From positions 2,666,001 to 2,730,000 of the forward strand of contig NC_017075.1 in NCBI RefSeq assembly GCF_000284255.1: 64,000 nt of DNA. Direction: 5' to 3'. The stretch comes from Rubrivivax gelatinosus IL144. Its GTDB lineage: Bacteria > Pseudomonadota > Gammaproteobacteria > Burkholderiales > Burkholderiaceae_C. The notes under the pieces were generated by a model. It was not told where the DNA came from. It did not search any database and worked only from the letters and a program-made list of their open reading frames with translations. The position numbers and the translations under genes were made by a program. Shown here one piece after another: positions 50,979 through 60,446 of the stretch (position 1 is its first letter; each line of letters opens with the position of its first letter).

Positions 50979-53774
50979 ATGTCATCGAAGCAGCGGGCGA
51001 GCCGCCTGGACTTCACGGCCCTGCTGGATCAGCAGGGCCGCATGCTGCAACTGGAAAGCGCGCTGCCCGCGCTGGCACTCGTGCCCGAACGCATGGTGCT
51101 CCAGGACGCGGTCAGCCAACCCTTCGAGCTGGTGCTCGACGCCATCGGTTCGAGTGCGTTCTTCGAGCTGAAGACCTTGGTGGGCGAGCAGCTCAGCGTG
51201 CGCCTGCTGCAGCCCGACGGCCGTGGCAAACCGTTCCACGGTTATGTGTTCGAAGCCGCGCAGCTGGGCAGCGACGGCGGTCTCGCGCGCTACCGGCTGG
51301 TGATGCGGCCTTGGCTGTCTTTTCTTGCGCTGCGGCGCGATGCATTCGTCTTCCAGGACAAGACCGCGCAGCAGATCGTCGAAGAGGTTTTCTGTCACTA
51401 CCCGAGCGCGAACTTCCGCTTCGAGCTGAGCGATGAGCTGCGCCAGCGCAGCCTGTGCGTGCAGTACCGCGAGACCGATCTCCAGTTTGTGCAGCGGCTG
51501 CTGGCCGAAGAGGGCCTGAGCTGGCATTTCGAGCACCTGGACGACGGCGCATCCGATGCCCACGCGGAGGGGCATGCGAAACACGTGCTCGTCGTCACCG
51601 ACCGCATGGCCACGCGGCCGGCGCTGGGCGACGCGCGTTTCACCAGCCAGCATCCCACGGCCAGCGTGCGCGGCCAGAAGGACGCCGTGACGGCCTTCAT
51701 GGCGCAACGCCAGCTGATGCCCAACGCGGTGACGCTGGGCAGCTGGGACTACAAGCACTTGTGTGGCACGGCGGCCGAGGACAGCACGGCGCTGGCCATC
51801 GGCGAACTGCCCGTGCTGGAGGTCTATGACGGTGCCGGCGCCTACCACCATGCCGACAGCGACCGAGCTGCACGCGCCGCAGCGCTTGCACTGGCCGCGC
51901 TGGAACTGGACTTCGAGCGGTTCGAAGGGCAGGGCAGCACGCGCCACTTCGATGCCGGGCGCACGTTCAGGCTCGTCGACCATCCGCTGTTCGGCGCCAA
52001 CACCACGGCGCTGAACTACGCCGGTGCGCTGCTGCACGAAACGGCCGACAACGAGTTCGTCCTGCTGGCCGTGGAACACCACGCGACCAACAACCTTGGC
52101 GCGCAGGTGGCCGAGTTGCTAGGCGGCACAGAACTGGAGCACGGCAGCTACAAGAACCACTTCCACGCCGCGCGCGCGTCGACACCGGTGGTGCCGCGCT
52201 TCATCCGCAAACCCAGCGCACACGGCCTGCAGACGGCCTTGGTCGTGGGCGTGCAGGGCGAGCCCGTCACCACCGACCGCGACCTGCGGGTGAAGATCCA
52301 GTTCCCCTGGCAGCGTGGCGGCAACGCACCGGGAAACGAGACCTCGGGCACCTGGGTGCGTGTGGCCCAGAGCGCCGCCGGCGCCAACTGGGGCCAAGTT
52401 TTCGTGCCGCGCATCGGCTCCGAGGTTGCGGTGGCCTTCGTCGAAGGCGACATCGACCGCCCGGTGGTCACCGGCGGGCTCTACAACGGCCAGGATCTGC
52501 CGCCGTTCTCCGCCGGCGTGGACTCGGGCATCAACCACCCCGGCGTGATCGACGGCTGGCACAGCCAGGCGCTGGACGGTGCTGGCTTCAACCAATGGGC
52601 GCTGGACAACAGCACCGGCCAGTTGCGCCTGCGCCTGCACGCCAGCTACGGTGCCGGCGAGCTGGGTCTGGGCCACCTCATCCAGCAGCCCGGGGAAAGC
52701 GCGCAGCGCGGCGCCTGGCGCGGCGCGGGTTTCGAGGCCGGCACGCAAGGCTGGGCGTCGCTGCGCGCGGGCAAAGGGCTGCTGTTATCGACCTCGGCGC
52801 GGCCCGGCAGCTACGGCTCGGCACAGGGCACGCAGATGGACGCAGCCGAGGCCGTGACGCAGCTGAAGGCCGCACGCGACCTGGGTGCCCGGCTTTCGGG
52901 CGCAGCGCGTTCAGGCATGGCCGCGCCGCTACCCACGCACGACGAGGGCCAGGCGCTGGCGCGTTTCGTCCAGGCGATCGATCCGCAGCAAGACGGCCGG
53001 CACGCCGGGCCCGTCAACGGCCAGCAGGCGCAGAAGGCGGACGGCCGCACTCCGGGCGAGCCGGTGGAGACCTTCGCCCAGCCAAACGTGCTGCTGGACA
53101 CCCCGAGCACGCTGCTAATGGCAAGCGAGGCGAGCATCGCGGCCTTTGCCGGGCAGGACTTCAGCGCCGTGGTCCAGGGCGACATCCAGCATACGGCGGC
53201 GCACACCTACGCCGGCGTCTCGGGGCAGACGACGAGCTGGTACACGCACCAGGGCGGCGCCAAGCTGCACGCGGCCAACGGCCCGGTGTCGATCCAGGCC
53301 CACACCGACGCTCTGCAGATCCTGGCCGACCGCGAGGTGACGGTCATCTCGGTCAACGACGAGATCACCGTCAGCGCGAAGAGCCGCATCGAGCTCGTGG
53401 CCGGCCAGAGCGCCATCGTGCTCGACGGCGCCAACATCGACTTCTCGTGCCCGGGCAAATGGCAGGTCAAGGCCTCCAGCCATGGGTTCCAGGGTGGCGC
53501 AAGCCAGGCGGCGAGCTTGCCGGCCTTGCCGGACGGCCGGGCGACACTGTTCCAGGAGCAGTTCGTGGCAAGAAATGCGATCAGCGGCCGGCCCGTGGCC
53601 GGCATGCCCTACCGCATCGAGCTCAGCGACGGCGAGGTCATCACCGGCGTGACCGACGAGTACGGCAAGACGGAGGTGCTCGCCACGGCCGATCCGCAGG
53701 GGGTCAAGCTCTACTGGGTGCCCGCCGTGGACGGCGGCATCTCGAGCGATGAGCCCGACACAGAGATTTGCTGA
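50979..53774 (+). CDS. vgrG: VgrG spike protein (right module)
   Basis: This 931-aa protein is a second VgrG with a gp27-like N-terminal domain (GEQLSVRLLQPDGRGKPFHGYVFEAAQL, SLCVQYRETDLQFVQRLLAEEGLSWHFEH), an OB-fold (about 420-530: PSAHGLQTALVVGVQGEPV, VKIQFPWQRGGN, VFVPRIGSEVAVAFVEGDIDRPVVTGGLYNGQDLPPFSAGVDSG) and DUF2345 (VNDEITVSAKSRIELVAGQSAIVLDGANIDFSCPG). A short C-terminal extension (GMPYRIELSDGEVITGVTDEYG) may hold the effector. It is not derived from the left-module vgrG by recent duplication. I chose the ATG at 50979; a GTG at 50952 is possible. The next gene follows at once. Confidence 0.93.
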   Translation: MSSKQRASRLDFTALLDQQGRMLQLESALPALALVPERMVLQDAVSQPFELVLDAIGSSAFFELKTLVGEQLSVRLLQPDGRGKPFHGYVFEAAQLGSDGGLARYRLVMRPWLSFLALRRDAFVFQDKTAQQIVEEVFCHYPSANFRFELSDELRQRSLCVQYRETDLQFVQRLLAEEGLSWHFEHLDDGASDAHAEGHAKHVLVVTDRMATRPALGDARFTSQHPTASVRGQKDAVTAFMAQRQLMPNAVTLGSWDYKHLCGTAAEDSTALAIGELPVLEVYDGAGAYHHADSDRAARAAALALAALELDFERFEGQGSTRHFDAGRTFRLVDHPLFGANTTALNYAGALLHETADNEFVLLAVEHHATNNLGAQVAELLGGTELEHGSYKNHFHAARASTPVVPRFIRKPSAHGLQTALVVGVQGEPVTTDRDLRVKIQFPWQRGGNAPGNETSGTWVRVAQSAAGANWGQVFVPRIGSEVAVAFVEGDIDRPVVTGGLYNGQDLPPFSAGVDSGINHPGVIDGWHSQALDGAGFNQWALDNSTGQLRLRLHASYGAGELGLGHLIQQPGESAQRGAWRGAGFEAGTQGWASLRAGKGLLLSTSARPGSYGSAQGTQMDAAEAVTQLKAARDLGARLSGAARSGMAAPLPTHDEGQALARFVQAIDPQQDGRHAGPVNGQQAQKADGRTPGEPVETFAQPNVLLDTPSTLLMASEASIAAFAGQDFSAVVQGDIQHTAAHTYAGVSGQTTSWYTHQGGAKLHAANGPVSIQAHTDALQILADREVTVISVNDEITVSAKSRIELVAGQSAIVLDGANIDFSCPGKWQVKASSHGFQGGASQAASLPALPDGRATLFQEQFVARNAISGRPVAGMPYRIELSDGEVITGVTDEYGKTEVLATADPQGVKLYWVPAVDGGISSDEPDTEIC

Positions 53775-53775
53775 C

Positions 53776-55143
53776 ATGGGCGGCAACAACACGGCGCCGG
53801 CGGCCATCAGCCAGACCAAGCCCCACAACCGCGGGGCGCTGACGCCGGTCGACGTCACTCCGCCGCGCAAGGTCAGCTACGTCTTTCAAGCGGTCAGCGC
53901 CGGCGGTCTCAGCATCCCGTATGCCGTAGCCGTCGACGGGGTGGTGCTGGCGGAGTTCGCCCAGAAGGCCCGGCGCGTGAGCGGGGACCGAGGGCGCTTC
54001 AGCGTGACCGTTCGCCAAGGACAGCGTGTGAGCCTGTACCTCAACAGCGACGCCGCGGCACAGTGGCGGCAGCACCCGGTGTACGCCGTGACGGCTGGCG
54101 AGCGTGACGTCGTCGTGCAGGTGACCGAGAAGATGGGCAAGCATGCCGACACCGACACGCCCGTGCGGCAGAACCCAGACGCCGATGCCGGCGCAGTAGA
54201 CCTCTACGCCGCACCGCTGACCGGTGACGTCTGGATGAAGGTGTCGCACCTGTACACGCCGAGCGAGATCGACGCGCGGCTGCCGGCCAACGTCAGCGAG
54301 GCCGTGAAGGCCGCCGTCAAACGCATCTACAGCGGACTGGGCAGCGCAACTCTGGTCATTGACGAGCCGCCCACAGCGCAGCACCCGGCGCGCCGGCTGC
54401 AAATCACTTTCACGGACTCCGAGAACCCACGACAAAACATCAGCCGTTACAGCCTGCTCGCCGACGGTCTGCCGCGTTCACATCCGGCCGGTTATGCAGC
54501 CCTATTCTCGGCCGCCCTGGAAGCGGACGTCGGCCAGATCACGCTGGCATCGTGCTGGCGCCCGATGCTGGGCAGCATCGGGCACCGGGCGGGTCTGGGC
54601 CTGGATGTTTCGGTGCTGGGCGGCACCGTGCTGAACAGGCAGGAGTTGCGGCGGGCGTTCGAAGGCAAAAACGGCACCCGGCGTGGGAACGGCAATGACC
54701 GCGACAACGTCACGGACGCCGAAGTGGCGGCGTTTGGGGCGCATGAGGAGGCAACCAAGCTCGACGATATATCACAAGCAGAAGTCAAGGCTGCTCGTGC
54801 CGCATTGAAGAATGCAACTGAGGCAGGAAATGCCTCGGTGATTTCGGCTGCCAAGGATAGGCTGGCGAAGGCCAGCGATGCTGCTGATAAGACTAACGAA
54901 GCTCAAATCAAAACAAGAAACGCCTGGGACGAAACCCGAAAAGCAGGCGAACCCCATCACGTTCAGCGCTACCGTGCCTCCTTGCTCAAGTGCACCTGCG
55001 TGCGTCAGCTTTTTGATCCTTGGGTCATGGATATCGACACGCGCGACGCCGCGGAACCGGAGCCCAATATGCAGAAGACCAGAAACGAGACGACGCACGC
55101 GCACCACCTGCACATCACGGTTGACGAGCCGAGGATCCTATGA
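53776..55143 (+). CDS. Putative T6SS peptidase effector (M15-like zinc peptidase)
   Basis: This 455-aa protein begins MGGNNTAPAA, one base after vgrG. An N-terminal segment of about 130 residues is beta-rich (VFQAVSAGGLSIPYAVAVDG). The central part has SCWRPMLGSIGHRAGLGLDV (His270, Asp277), the S-x-H-x6-D-like pattern of M15/MepA zinc peptidases, and the C-terminus has HHLHITV (His444, His446), the closing H-x-H. Between these lies a long charged helical insert (about 335-410). Together they suggest a D,D- or L,D-peptidase acting on peptidoglycan peptides of target cells. The position behind vgrG and before a signal-peptide protein supports an effector. Start at 53776 was preferred to 53749, which overlaps vgrG. 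Confidence 0.72.
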   Translation: MGGNNTAPAAISQTKPHNRGALTPVDVTPPRKVSYVFQAVSAGGLSIPYAVAVDGVVLAEFAQKARRVSGDRGRFSVTVRQGQRVSLYLNSDAAAQWRQHPVYAVTAGERDVVVQVTEKMGKHADTDTPVRQNPDADAGAVDLYAAPLTGDVWMKVSHLYTPSEIDARLPANVSEAVKAAVKRIYSGLGSATLVIDEPPTAQHPARRLQITFTDSENPRQNISRYSLLADGLPRSHPAGYAALFSAALEADVGQITLASCWRPMLGSIGHRAGLGLDVSVLGGTVLNRQELRRAFEGKNGTRRGNGNDRDNVTDAEVAAFGAHEEATKLDDISQAEVKAARAALKNATEAGNASVISAAKDRLAKASDAADKTNEAQIKTRNAWDETRKAGEPHHVQRYRASLLKCTCVRQLFDPWVMDIDTRDAAEPEPNMQKTRNETTHAHHLHITVDEPRIL

Positions 55144-56078
55144 GCAAGATATTTCATCGAACGCGATGCCAGCTATATCGCGCCTTCATTATTTTCCTGG
55201 CTCAGCTGTATGCGTCCTTCGGTGCCTCAGCGCAGACCGATGACGATCGCTTTGGATGGCTAGATCGTCCATGGGAGCTTCAGTATGTTGTGTATGTGAC
55301 CGAGCGTTGGGGAAGGAGTGTCCGTGTCGCCAAGGAACTTACGGAAACGAACGCTCCAGATGATCTCGAGCTATACTGGAAAACGCTATTTGAGCCCGTT
55401 TCTTTTCACCAGTCTCGCCACAAATGGGCCAGCCCGGGCGAAGGATTGACCGTCGTATTGATCGAGTTCGAACGCGATGGCAAGGTCAAGACCCCGCACC
55501 ATTTTGATCGGCCGCTCTATGGCAGGATCGATAAGAGGTTGTACGTGCGGCTGTCACCTGGCGACTACGCCACCCAGCCGCGCTTTAGCCTGGGAGAGTG
55601 GTTCATGGGTCTGGGCGACATCAGCACGCATTGGGCTCCGGGACTCTGTAATTCCAAGCAGATGCCGTCCCCTTTCGCCAGGACATATTCTGGCTATCTC
55701 TATGGGCCTGCCTACAGTCCATCCTGGGGAACTGCCAGTTTCGGCTGCCGGGAGTGGGCTTACCAGCTAGGCGATCCTGGGCGTCCATACATCGATATCA
55801 CCAGTTACTTCCCGAAGAACGCCGACCCCGGCGGCAGCGGCACCTACGTGTTCAGCACGATGGGCTGGGCCCGCTTCAACGACGACCGCAAGCCCATCAT
55901 CGGCCGCCACGAGGACGACTGGTTCTGCCTGCACGACTGCCCGGGCGGCGACAAACCCGGACTGATCCCCGACATCAAGGCTTGGGCCGCCAAAAACGGC
56001 TGGCCCGTGCCCAAGCCCCCGACACGCATTCCCGTCTTCCCGGACCCGCCGGCCAAACCAGGCCGTTATCCCCAATAG
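55140..56078 (+). CDS. Putative exported immunity protein for the M15-like effector
   Basis: This 312-aa protein has an N-terminal hydrophobic signal (AFIIFLAQLYASFGASA, cleavage before QTDDD). The mature part is not assigned to a known family. It contains WASPGEGLTVVLIEFERDGKVKTPHHFDRPLYGRID, GDISTHWAPGLCNSKQMPSPF and ARFNDDRKPIIGRHEDDWFCLHDC, with a Pro-rich end. It overlaps the effector gene (ATGA), so the two are translated together, and its periplasmic destination matches a peptidoglycan-active toxin. The first half has lower GC than the structural genes. Confidence 0.6.
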   Translation: MSKIFHRTRCQLYRAFIIFLAQLYASFGASAQTDDDRFGWLDRPWELQYVVYVTERWGRSVRVAKELTETNAPDDLELYWKTLFEPVSFHQSRHKWASPGEGLTVVLIEFERDGKVKTPHHFDRPLYGRIDKRLYVRLSPGDYATQPRFSLGEWFMGLGDISTHWAPGLCNSKQMPSPFARTYSGYLYGPAYSPSWGTASFGCREWAYQLGDPGRPYIDITSYFPKNADPGGSGTYVFSTMGWARFNDDRKPIIGRHEDDWFCLHDCPGGDKPGLIPDIKAWAAKNGWPVPKPPTRIPVFPDPPAKPGRYPQ

Positions 56079-56387
56079 GGTCCGCATGCGGTAATCAGTG
56101 AGGATTTTCCGTTCTGGCCCTGTCCCCGCGGCAGTCTGGCGCCGGACATGGCGATCGTCGAGTATCGACAGCAGCCCTTCGAGGTGCCCAACGTGTTCGC
56201 CGCGGTGGAGGTGAAGTTTCCGGGAGATTGGGTCAAGAAGGAACAACTTCGCGACTACGTCGATTTGATGCGAAGTGACGACAAGGTAGCGGTGCTTCGG
56301 GTTCCGGAAGACTGCACAGACCTCGTGCCCGGAGACGGACGCACCAGACTATCGGTTCCTTCGCTGGGCGGAAGGAGAAATAATTGA
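56079..56387 (+). pseudogene. Remnant of a VRR-NUC nuclease effector (TseV-like)
   Basis: The frame is open from 56079 and codes for a coding-like segment ISEDFPFWPCPRGSLAPDM even before the first ATG at 56148. Residues after that include FAAVEVKFPGDWVKKEQLRDY and VAVLRVPEDCTDL, resembling the VRR-NUC nuclease core in which the E-x-K of VEVKFPGD is catalytic. Only the last 100 or so codons remain and no PAAR domain is found, so it is probably an inactive remnant. The next gene starts inside it (ATTGACGA overlap) and is TsiV-like. Confidence 0.6.
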
Positions 56388-57607
56388 CGACAGTGGGTTC
56401 GTTGTTCGATCACGAGTTCGTGAACAGTTACGCGGTCGCCCTTCGGGACTGGCCTGCTGCCGAGGTAAACCACGGGGATTTCGTGCTCTCTCCGACGGTT
56501 TTCACTACGCTTTACTTCCATTACCCGGATAAGCATGCCTCCAAAGCTGCGGTATCGCTTGTCCATCTCTTCGATAATTTCGAGCGGCTAGTCGATGCCC
56601 GGTTCAAGCTGGAAACGCATCCAAAGACAGAACGACCCCACCCCTATGGGTCGAAGAAGCTTCCGCCCAGACTGGAGTGGGCACAGAAGTGTCCCGAGAC
56701 AAAGAACTTTCTTTTTGAAGTCTCGGACGAGCTCAACACGGCGTCGTCGCCATCCGTCTACGCCCAACTGTGGCGCAGTTCTAGCTGGACTGCTGGACAA
56801 AACAACGCGTACTCGTTCGCGCAGTTCTACATTGGTCTGAACTGGCTTGGCCGGAACAAAGAGGCATGGCGCGGCTTCATCGCATCGGCCGCCGAGAGGC
56901 TGTGCGCAGATCAGATCTACGCCGGTCTGGCATTCGCAAACCCGATGGACACCGGGTGTCGCTACGAAGTGGCAGCCTGGGAACGCGCCCTTGCTCCCCA
57001 CTTCCTTGGTCTGGACATCGACTTCCCGCTCAGCATGGCGCGCACGCTGCAAGACGGTATCCGCCCCCCCACCTGGGCCTTTCTGCTGTCTGACCACTGG
57101 CGCAGCAAGCTCGGCCTCACACGGGCCCAGGTGCGCGCCGCGCTGGACGACCCGCGCATCCGCGTCGACGACCTCGGCTGCGGCCAGTGGATCGAACTCG
57201 GCGACAAGCCCGATCTGCTGCCGGTCGAGAACGGCGTGCCAGAACTACAGATGCGCCTAAACCGCCTGCTCAAGCCTATCCGCAACGACGACCTCGGCCT
57301 GGTCGGCTTCGGCCAGTGGGACGGCGACCCCAATGTGCGCTTCGACCGTGCCGACAGCCGCCGCTGGCTTGCGCGCTTCGACGACGACAGCGATTGGCCC
57401 GACGCGGCCACGCGGCGCGCTACCACTCCGGTGGTGGCTCGCCCGGGCTCGGTGCTGGCGAAGAGCACTTGTACTCGCAGCGGCTGGTGGTTCAGCCCGG
57501 CGCAAGCCGGCAGCCGCCGGCACTTCCAACAAGGCGATGTGATGCCGGAACTTGGTGGCGACTACGGCACCACCATCTGGCAATGGGACGACAAACAGGA
57601 CCCGTGA
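56384..57607 (+). CDS. TsiV-like (DUF3396-type) T6SS immunity protein
   Basis: This 407-aa protein shows the DUF3396 pattern DWPAAEVNHGDFVLSPTVFTTLYFHYPD at the start, LFEVSDELNTASSP in the middle, and SAAERLCADQIYAGLAFANPMDTG. The C-terminal half contains PVENGVPELQMRLNRLL and SGWWFSPAQAGSRRHFQQGDVMPELGGDYGTTIWQWD, commonly seen in T6SS immunity proteins. In known systems TsiV protects against the VRR-NUC toxin TseV, and a nuclease remnant precedes it here. It is probably a retained orphan immunity gene. It starts with TTG at 56384 inside the remnant and overlaps tssA by 1 bp. Confidence 0.75.
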   Translation: MTTVGSLFDHEFVNSYAVALRDWPAAEVNHGDFVLSPTVFTTLYFHYPDKHASKAAVSLVHLFDNFERLVDARFKLETHPKTERPHPYGSKKLPPRLEWAQKCPETKNFLFEVSDELNTASSPSVYAQLWRSSSWTAGQNNAYSFAQFYIGLNWLGRNKEAWRGFIASAAERLCADQIYAGLAFANPMDTGCRYEVAAWERALAPHFLGLDIDFPLSMARTLQDGIRPPTWAFLLSDHWRSKLGLTRAQVRAALDDPRIRVDDLGCGQWIELGDKPDLLPVENGVPELQMRLNRLLKPIRNDDLGLVGFGQWDGDPNVRFDRADSRRWLARFDDDSDWPDAATRRATTPVVARPGSVLAKSTCTRSGWWFSPAQAGSRRHFQQGDVMPELGGDYGTTIWQWDDKQDP

Positions 57608-58653
57608 TGTCCGTTGAGAACCTGCTTTCACCGCTGGCCGGCGATGCCCCCACCGGCGCCAACCTGAGCTTCTCCCGCGACTTCGATGCCATCGCCGAAA
57701 TGCGCCGCGCTGACGACCCGACGCTGTCGCAAGGCGAATGGGTCAGCGAGCTCAAGACCGCAGACTGGCCCGGAGTCGCGTCCACCTGTGAAAACCTGCT
57801 GGCCCAGCGCACGAAGGATCTGCGCGTCGTCGGCTGGCTGGCCGAGGCCTGGGCTCAGCTGCGCGGCTACGCCGGCCTGGCCGACGGAATCGCGCTGGCG
57901 CAGGGCTTGTGCGAGCGCTACTGGGCCAGCCTGCATCCGCTGCCCGAAGGCGAAGACTTCGACCTGCGCCGCGGTGCGTTGGCGCACCTGCTCACGCAGG
58001 TGGTGCAGCTGGGATCCGCGCTGCCGGTGCTGCGGCGCGGCGACGTGGCCTACTCGCTGCTCGACATGGACGCGGCACGCGCGCTGGGGGCGGTGCTCGC
58101 CACGGCGCGCGATCCGGGCGCCGTGCCCACAGCCGGTAAGGTGACCCCCGAGGACATCGCCAAAGCGCTGCGCGAGACACCTGCCTCGGCGCTTGTCGAG
58201 CACCTGGAACACGGCCGCCGCGCCCGCGAAGCGCTGCTGGCGCTGCAGTCCGTGGTCGACGGCCACCTGGGCGCCGACGGGCCGGCTTTCGGCGCCGCCC
58301 GAAGCGCGCTCGACGAGGCCGTGCATGCGCTGGAGCGTCTGGTGCGAGGCGTGAGCCCGCCCGCCACCGCAACGCCCTTGGCAGCAGCTTCACCGGAGGC
58401 TCCCGTGGCCGAACCCTTGCCGGCGCCCAACTTCGGCGCGCAACCCACGACCCGTGCCCAGGCACTGGCTCAGCTGCGGCTGGTGGCCGAGTACTTCCGC
58501 ACCCACGAACCCCACAGTCCCGTGGCCTACCTGGCCGAACGCGCAGCGCACTGGGGCGAACTGCCGCTGCACGAGTGGCTGCGCCTCGTCATGAAGGACG
58601 GCGGCTCGCTCGCACAACTCGAAGAGCTTCTGGGCGTGGAAACCAGGAACTGA
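57607..58653 (+). CDS. tssA: T6SS cap/assembly protein TssA
   Basis: This 348-aa protein has the TssA (ImpA) N-terminal region (LLSPLAGDAPTGANLSFSRDFDAIAEMRRADDP, then DWPGVASTCENLLAQRTKDLRVVGWLAEAW) and a short C-terminal domain (YFRTHEPHSPVAYLAERAAHWGELPLHEWLRL). It coordinates tail assembly. It overlaps the immunity gene by one base. It ends 18 bp from the convergent OmpA-like gene. Confidence 0.95.
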   Translation: MSVENLLSPLAGDAPTGANLSFSRDFDAIAEMRRADDPTLSQGEWVSELKTADWPGVASTCENLLAQRTKDLRVVGWLAEAWAQLRGYAGLADGIALAQGLCERYWASLHPLPEGEDFDLRRGALAHLLTQVVQLGSALPVLRRGDVAYSLLDMDAARALGAVLATARDPGAVPTAGKVTPEDIAKALRETPASALVEHLEHGRRAREALLALQSVVDGHLGADGPAFGAARSALDEAVHALERLVRGVSPPATATPLAAASPEAPVAEPLPAPNFGAQPTTRAQALAQLRLVAEYFRTHEPHSPVAYLAERAAHWGELPLHEWLRLVMKDGGSLAQLEELLGVETRN

Positions 58654-58671
58654 GTGCCTTGGCGCTCGCGC

Positions 58672-59457
58672 TTACTGGCTGATCGCCCGTACTTCGATCC
58701 GGCGGTTGCGCGCCCGGCCTTCGGCCGTGTCGTTGCTGGCCACCGGTCTGTCCGGCCCGGCGCCAGAAGTACCCAGCAGCGCAGCGGGCACGCCCTGGGC
58801 GGTGAGGTAGCTCTTCACGGCATCGGCGCGCGCAGCCGACAAGGCCAGGTTCGACAACCGGGCGCCTTGCGCGTCGGTGTGGCCGATGATCTCGAAACGC
58901 CGGTCGGGCATGCGCTTGATCACGCCGGCCAGGTCGTTCAGTACCTGTTGGCCCGTGGCGGTGAGCGTGGCGCTACCGGGCTCGAACTCGACTATGCGGT
59001 TGGCCAGCGCCGCATCCAGCTGCTCCTGCCCGGCGGCGGTGACACGCAATCCGTTGCGCACGGTGTAGGTCGGGTTGCTGAGCTGGCTGCGCAGTTGCGA
59101 GAGCACCTGCTGGCGTTGCGCGTCGCTCGTCACCTCGCCGCGGATCTCGACGACGTTGCCCCGGATGTCCAACTGGCCTCGCGTCACGTTCTTCAGGTCA
59201 GGATGCAGTACCCGCTGCACGTGCTGGGCCCAGTTCGGCGGTGCGGCCAGCGAGCGCACGCCGAGCTGATCGATCACGCGGTCGGGACCGTAGAGCTCGC
59301 GCACCCTGGCCAGGATCGCCTGGCGGGTCGACTCGTCGGGCACGTCGCCGGCCACGACCACCTTGCCCGGAGCGACGGACTGGGCCTGCACCACGGGACC
59401 GGCCAGAGCGAGCATCGCGGCCAGGGTGCCGGCACGGAGGAGGAATCGCATGCGCAT
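58672..59457 (-). CDS. OmpA-family protein of the T6SS (TagL-like)
   Basis: This 261-aa protein has a signal peptide (LLRAGTLAAMLALAGPVVQA), a middle region with two BON-like halves (VVVAGDVPDESTRQAILARVREL) and a C-terminal OmpA peptidoglycan-binding domain (FEPGSATLTATGQQVLNDLAGVI, RRFEIIGHTDAQGARLSNLALSAARADAVKSYL). It probably anchors the T6SS membrane complex to the cell wall, since TssL lacks such a domain. The ATG at 59457 overlaps the tagF stop (TGATG). Confidence 0.9.
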   Translation of the reverse strand: MRMRFLLRAGTLAAMLALAGPVVQAQSVAPGKVVVAGDVPDESTRQAILARVRELYGPDRVIDQLGVRSLAAPPNWAQHVQRVLHPDLKNVTRGQLDIRGNVVEIRGEVTSDAQRQQVLSQLRSQLSNPTYTVRNGLRVTAAGQEQLDAALANRIVEFEPGSATLTATGQQVLNDLAGVIKRMPDRRFEIIGHTDAQGARLSNLALSAARADAVKSYLTAQGVPAALLGTSGAGPDRPVASNDTAEGRARNRRIEVRAISQ

Positions 59458-60446
59458 CAGCTCCCGAGAAAGGCTTCCTTGAACGTCGCGACGGCTTGGC
59501 GCAGCGACAGCGAGGGCTGTTCGAGGTAGCTCGACAGCTTCTTCACGCCGTAGTCCTGGTCGACGAAGGACTCCACCCAATCGGCTTGCATGGTGTCGAT
59601 GAAGACATCGGGCCGGCGTTCAGTGTCGATCAGGGCCTGCAGACCGCGCGCAGTGGGCCCGTCGAAGCCTAGCGCCAGCACGGCGCTGCCCGGGGCGCTG
59701 GGTTGCGGCAGGAACAACACCAGCTCGAAGGCAGCGCGCGATAGGAAGCCGCTGACCAGCTCCATCCACAGCGTGGCGACGTAGGGCCGCACCATCGGGT
59801 CCTGCGGCAGCGGCAGCAGCAGCCCTTTGTCCAGCCGCTGCAGCCCGCTGGCGGGAACCTTTTCCAGCAGCAAGCCGATGCCCAGCAGCAGCGTACGTAG
59901 CGACAGCGCGTGCCCGGCCTGCCGCAGCAGCGCCTCGGTGCTGGCCAGGGTCTGCATTTCCAGGAAGTCGCGGAAGTTGGCTTCATAGGCCAAGACCGAA
60001 CTCTCGAGCTCGACTTCGGTCTGGCTGATGTCGGCGAGCAGCGGCGTGGCGTCGGCCGCCGCGTAGCTCTGCCTGGCGGCTGCTTCGAAGCGCTGCCATG
60101 GGCGCGCCAGCAGCAGCGGGCTGCGCGCCAGGAACGCCAGCGAATCGGATACCTCCAGAGCCCCGGCGACGATGAACGGGAAGCGCCTGCCCGAGGCGTC
60201 GTTGCTGGCGATCAGGTGACCGGCCAGGCCGCGCGTCGCGCGGCTGCCGAGGAACGCGAACTGCGCCGGCATTGCGCGGTCGTACAGCAGCTTCCAGCGG
60301 GGGTCGGCGGACAGCGCTTCGATGCCGCCGGCCAGCCAGTCGTCCAGCGTCTGCAGCAGCGCCGCGGGCTGGCCGCTGCGAACGAAGTCGCCGCGAGAAG
60401 GCAGCTTGCCGAAGTGCAGCATGCGCAAAGGCACCGTGGCGCTCAT
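59457..60446 (-). CDS. tagF: T6SS regulatory protein TagF
   Basis: This 329-aa protein starts MSATVPLRMLHFGKLPSRGDFVRSG, the TagF N-terminal region, and continues with LDDWLAGGIEALSADPRWKLLYDRAMPAQFAFLG and RRFPFIVAGALEVS. TagF proteins dampen T6SS activity after translation in several species. Genes for Fha, PpkA and PppA, with which TagF usually works, are not in this window. Its start overlaps the tssM stop. Confidence 0.9.
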   Translation of the reverse strand: MSATVPLRMLHFGKLPSRGDFVRSGQPAALLQTLDDWLAGGIEALSADPRWKLLYDRAMPAQFAFLGSRATRGLAGHLIASNDASGRRFPFIVAGALEVSDSLAFLARSPLLLARPWQRFEAAARQSYAAADATPLLADISQTEVELESSVLAYEANFRDFLEMQTLASTEALLRQAGHALSLRTLLLGIGLLLEKVPASGLQRLDKGLLLPLPQDPMVRPYVATLWMELVSGFLSRAAFELVLFLPQPSAPGSAVLALGFDGPTARGLQALIDTERRPDVFIDTMQADWVESFVDQDYGVKKLSSYLEQPSLSLRQAVATFKEAFLGS

